This document shows, piece by piece, positions 22,677 to 24,471 of a DNA stretch of 24,471 bases. Every line of letters begins with the position of its first letter. Position 1 is the first letter of the stretch. A model generated the notes under the pieces. The model had not been told where the DNA came from and searched no databases. It saw only the letters and a program-made list of their open reading frames with translations. This DNA is from an uncultured Clostridia bacterium. Lineage in GTDB: Bacteria; Bacillota; Clostridia; Oscillospirales; Acutalibacteraceae. The position numbers and the translations under genes were made by a program. The stretch is taken from NCBI GenBank assembly GCA_946002045.1, contig CAMFYM010000005.1, forward strand, positions 1-24,471, given 5' to 3'.

Positions 22677-24005
22677 ATGGCAAAGCCTGTTGTTGCTGTT
22701 GTCGGCAGACCTAATGTCGGCAAATCCACATTGTTCAATAAGCTAATCGGCACTCGCTTATCTATTGTTGATGACACTCCCGGTGTCACAAGAGATAGAA
22801 TTTACGGTGATTGCGAGTGGCTTAATAACAAATTTTTATTGGTAGATACCGGTGGTATTGAACCAAATACTAATGATATTATTTTGAGTCAAATGCGTAC
22901 TCAGGCTGAAATAGCCATTGATACTGCTGATGTAATAATATTTGTTACTAATTTGCGTGACGGCGTTGTTGCAAGCGATTATGAGGTGGCTGCAATGCTC
23001 CAAAAAAGTGGCAAGCCCATCGTATTATGCGTAAATAAATGCGACACAATAGGTGCACCTCAGCCTGAATTTTACGAATTCTATAATTTAGGTTTAGGCG
23101 ACCCAATCGGCGTTTCTGCAATTCACGGACTTGGCACCGGTGACCTGCTTGACGAGGTTGTTAAGCATCTTCCTGTTTCTGTCGAAGAAGATGTTGATGA
23201 TGAGATTATAAATGTTGCTATTATTGGCAAGCCTAATGTAGGCAAATCATCACTTATTAACCAAATCAGTGGAGAAAACAGAGCTATAGTATCCGACATT
23301 GCAGGCACAACCCGTGATACTACCGATACATTTATTGAAAATAATTATGGCAAATTTAACTTTATTGATACAGCAGGATTAAGGCGTAAAAGCAAGGTTA
23401 ATGACGCTATTGAAAAATACAGTATTATTCGTGCAAGGATGGCTGTTGAGCGTGCAAATGTTTGCGTAATTATGATTGATGCTGTTGAGGGCTTTACCGA
23501 ACAGGACTCAAAGGTAGCAGGTATTGCACTTGAACAGGGTAAGGCATGTATTATTGCAGTCAATAAATGGGATGCTGTCGAGAAGGACGGCAACACTATG
23601 AACGAGTACAGAAAAAAGCTTGAAAATGATTTTTCATTTATGAGCTATGCGCCGATTATGTTTATTTCTGCAAAAACAGGGCAGAGAATTGAACGCTTGT
23701 ATGAAATGATTGCTTTTGTTCACAGTCAAAATTCAATGAGAATTTCAACCGGTAAGCTTAATGAGGTGCTTTCTACTGCGACAGCTCGTGTTCAGCCACC
23801 AACCGATAAGGGTAAAAGACTTAAGATTTACTATATGACTCAAGCATCTACTCGTCCACCAACCTTTGTATTTTTCGTTAATAATGCAGAGCTTTTCCAT
23901 TTTTCATATCAAAGGTATCTTGAAAATCAGATTAGAGAAATATTCGGCTTAGACGGTACCCCTGTTAGATTTATTATCAGGGAAAGGGGAGAGGGCAAAA
24001 AATAA
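22677..24005 (+). CDS. der: Ribosome biogenesis GTPase Der (EngA)
   Basis: An essential double-GTPase for assembly of the 50S subunit. The 442 residues contain two G domains in tandem. The first has GRPNVGKST (10-18), DTGGIEP and NKCD; the second has GKPNVGKSS (about 183-191), DTAGLRRKSKV and NKWD. A C-terminal KH-like RNA-binding domain (about 355-442) follows. GGAGGTGG lies a few bases before the ATG at 22677. The stop overlaps the plsY start by one base (TAATG), the common der-plsY order in Clostridia. Confidence 0.97.
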   Translation: MAKPVVAVVGRPNVGKSTLFNKLIGTRLSIVDDTPGVTRDRIYGDCEWLNNKFLLVDTGGIEPNTNDIILSQMRTQAEIAIDTADVIIFVTNLRDGVVASDYEVAAMLQKSGKPIVLCVNKCDTIGAPQPEFYEFYNLGLGDPIGVSAIHGLGTGDLLDEVVKHLPVSVEEDVDDEIINVAIIGKPNVGKSSLINQISGENRAIVSDIAGTTRDTTDTFIENNYGKFNFIDTAGLRRKSKVNDAIEKYSIIRARMAVERANVCVIMIDAVEGFTEQDSKVAGIALEQGKACIIAVNKWDAVEKDGNTMNEYRKKLENDFSFMSYAPIMFISAKTGQRIERLYEMIAFVHSQNSMRISTGKLNEVLSTATARVQPPTDKGKRLKIYYMTQASTRPPTFVFFVNNAELFHFSYQRYLENQIREIFGLDGTPVRFIIRERGEGKK

Positions 24006-24471
24006 TGATATATCTTGTATTTGTTATTATAGCTGTCTTGTCTTATTTGCTCGGTAGTCTTAATTTCGGCGTTATATTCTCTAAAAGCTTAAAAAGTGAT
24101 GATGTTAGGAATCACGGCAGTGGTAATGCCGGCTCAACCAATATGCTTCGTAATTACGGAAAGGGTATTGCATTTCTAACTATTATCGGTGATATGGTTA
24201 AGGTGTTTATTGCTATTTATGCTGCAATATCAATTACAAAGCTTGCTCCTGATTTTTTAAATAAAATTGAGTTGTTAGCAAATAATAATGTTGACATCAA
24301 TATGTTAATTAAATCCTTTTCAGGATTCTTTTGTGTGTTAGGTCACATTTTCCCTTGTTATTTTAAATTCAAGGGTGGCAAGGGCGTTGCAACCTCCGGT
24401 GGTATGGTCTTTGCAATAGATTGGCGAATTGCTTTAATACTTCTTGCAATTTTCATCATAATTGTGATTTT
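24005..24471 (+). CDS. plsY: Glycerol-3-phosphate acyltransferase PlsY (3' partial)
   Basis: An integral membrane enzyme that transfers an acyl group from acyl-phosphate to glycerol 3-phosphate, the first step of phospholipid synthesis. About 155 codons are present, and the frame is open to the window end. Visible family motifs are YLLGSLNFG in the first helix, HGSGNAGSTNMLRNYGKG (motif 1) and GHIFPCYFKFKGGKGVATSGG split over motifs 2 and 3. Between the second helix and motif 2 there is a longer polar loop (about residues 80-105) than in small PlsY proteins. It starts on the last base of the der stop, so the two are coupled. Confidence 0.93.
   Translation, partial: MIYLVFVIIAVLSYLLGSLNFGVIFSKSLKSDDVRNHGSGNAGSTNMLRNYGKGIAFLTIIGDMVKVFIAIYAAISITKLAPDFLNKIELLANNNVDINMLIKSFSGFFCVLGHIFPCYFKFKGGKGVATSGGMVFAIDWRIALILLAIFIIIVI

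Overview
The window reads as chromosomal core sequence from a low-GC, spore-forming Bacillota, most likely class Clostridia. The reasons are the AT-rich codon use, strong AGGAGG-type ribosome sites, the gene order priA-def-fmt-rsmB-rlmN-prpC-prkC-rsgA-thiN-spoVM (matching the Bacillus subtilis order, with rpe missing), a SpoIVA and SipL pair of the clostridial type, and four consensus-like housekeeping promoters. I cannot name the genus from sequence alone. No tRNA, rRNA, CRISPR array, insertion sequence or prophage is visible.

Region 1 (1-10917, all +): a tightly packed translation, replication-restart and signalling operon. It holds priA (5' end outside the window), def, fmt, a YugP-type membrane zinc peptidase, rsmB, rlmN, the phosphatase/kinase pair prpC-prkC, rsgA and thiN. 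It ends with two tiny genes: a 47-codon cysteine-rich membrane protein and a 29-codon SpoVM. Most gaps are under 25 nt or are overlaps. A perfect 34-nt palindromic terminator closes the region.

Region 2 (10962-13996, +): a probable sigma-E-type promoter, then a DUF3794-LysM protein (SipL-like) and spoIVA. With spoVM just upstream, three parts of the spore-coat basement layer lie within about 3.2 kb: the curvature-sensing peptide, the ATPase that polymerises on the forespore, and its clostridial partner.

Region 3 (14001-18297): a small minus-strand pair (zinc-ribbon protein, DUF1294 membrane protein), a plus-strand GHL10/DUF187 lipoprotein that runs tail-to-tail into mtaB (minus; tRNA ms2t6A methylthiotransferase), and a D-Ala-D-Ala carboxypeptidase facing away from mtaB.

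Region 4 (18316-21512): pgi with its own promoter, a short P-loop protein of unknown function, two back-to-back terminators, and a minus-strand FucO-like iron alcohol dehydrogenase with its own promoter.

Region 5 (21611-end, +): a perfect consensus promoter, then yceD (DUF177), rpmF, der and plsY (cut by the window end). The yceD gene is broken by an exact 212-bp tandem duplication that shifts the frame. This is the most striking anomaly in the window; it is either a very recent mutation or an assembly artefact.

I found no wholly new multi-gene system. The points most worth following are the yceD duplication, the spoVM-sipL-spoIVA cluster with its unexplained 47-aa companion, and the P-loop protein behind pgi.
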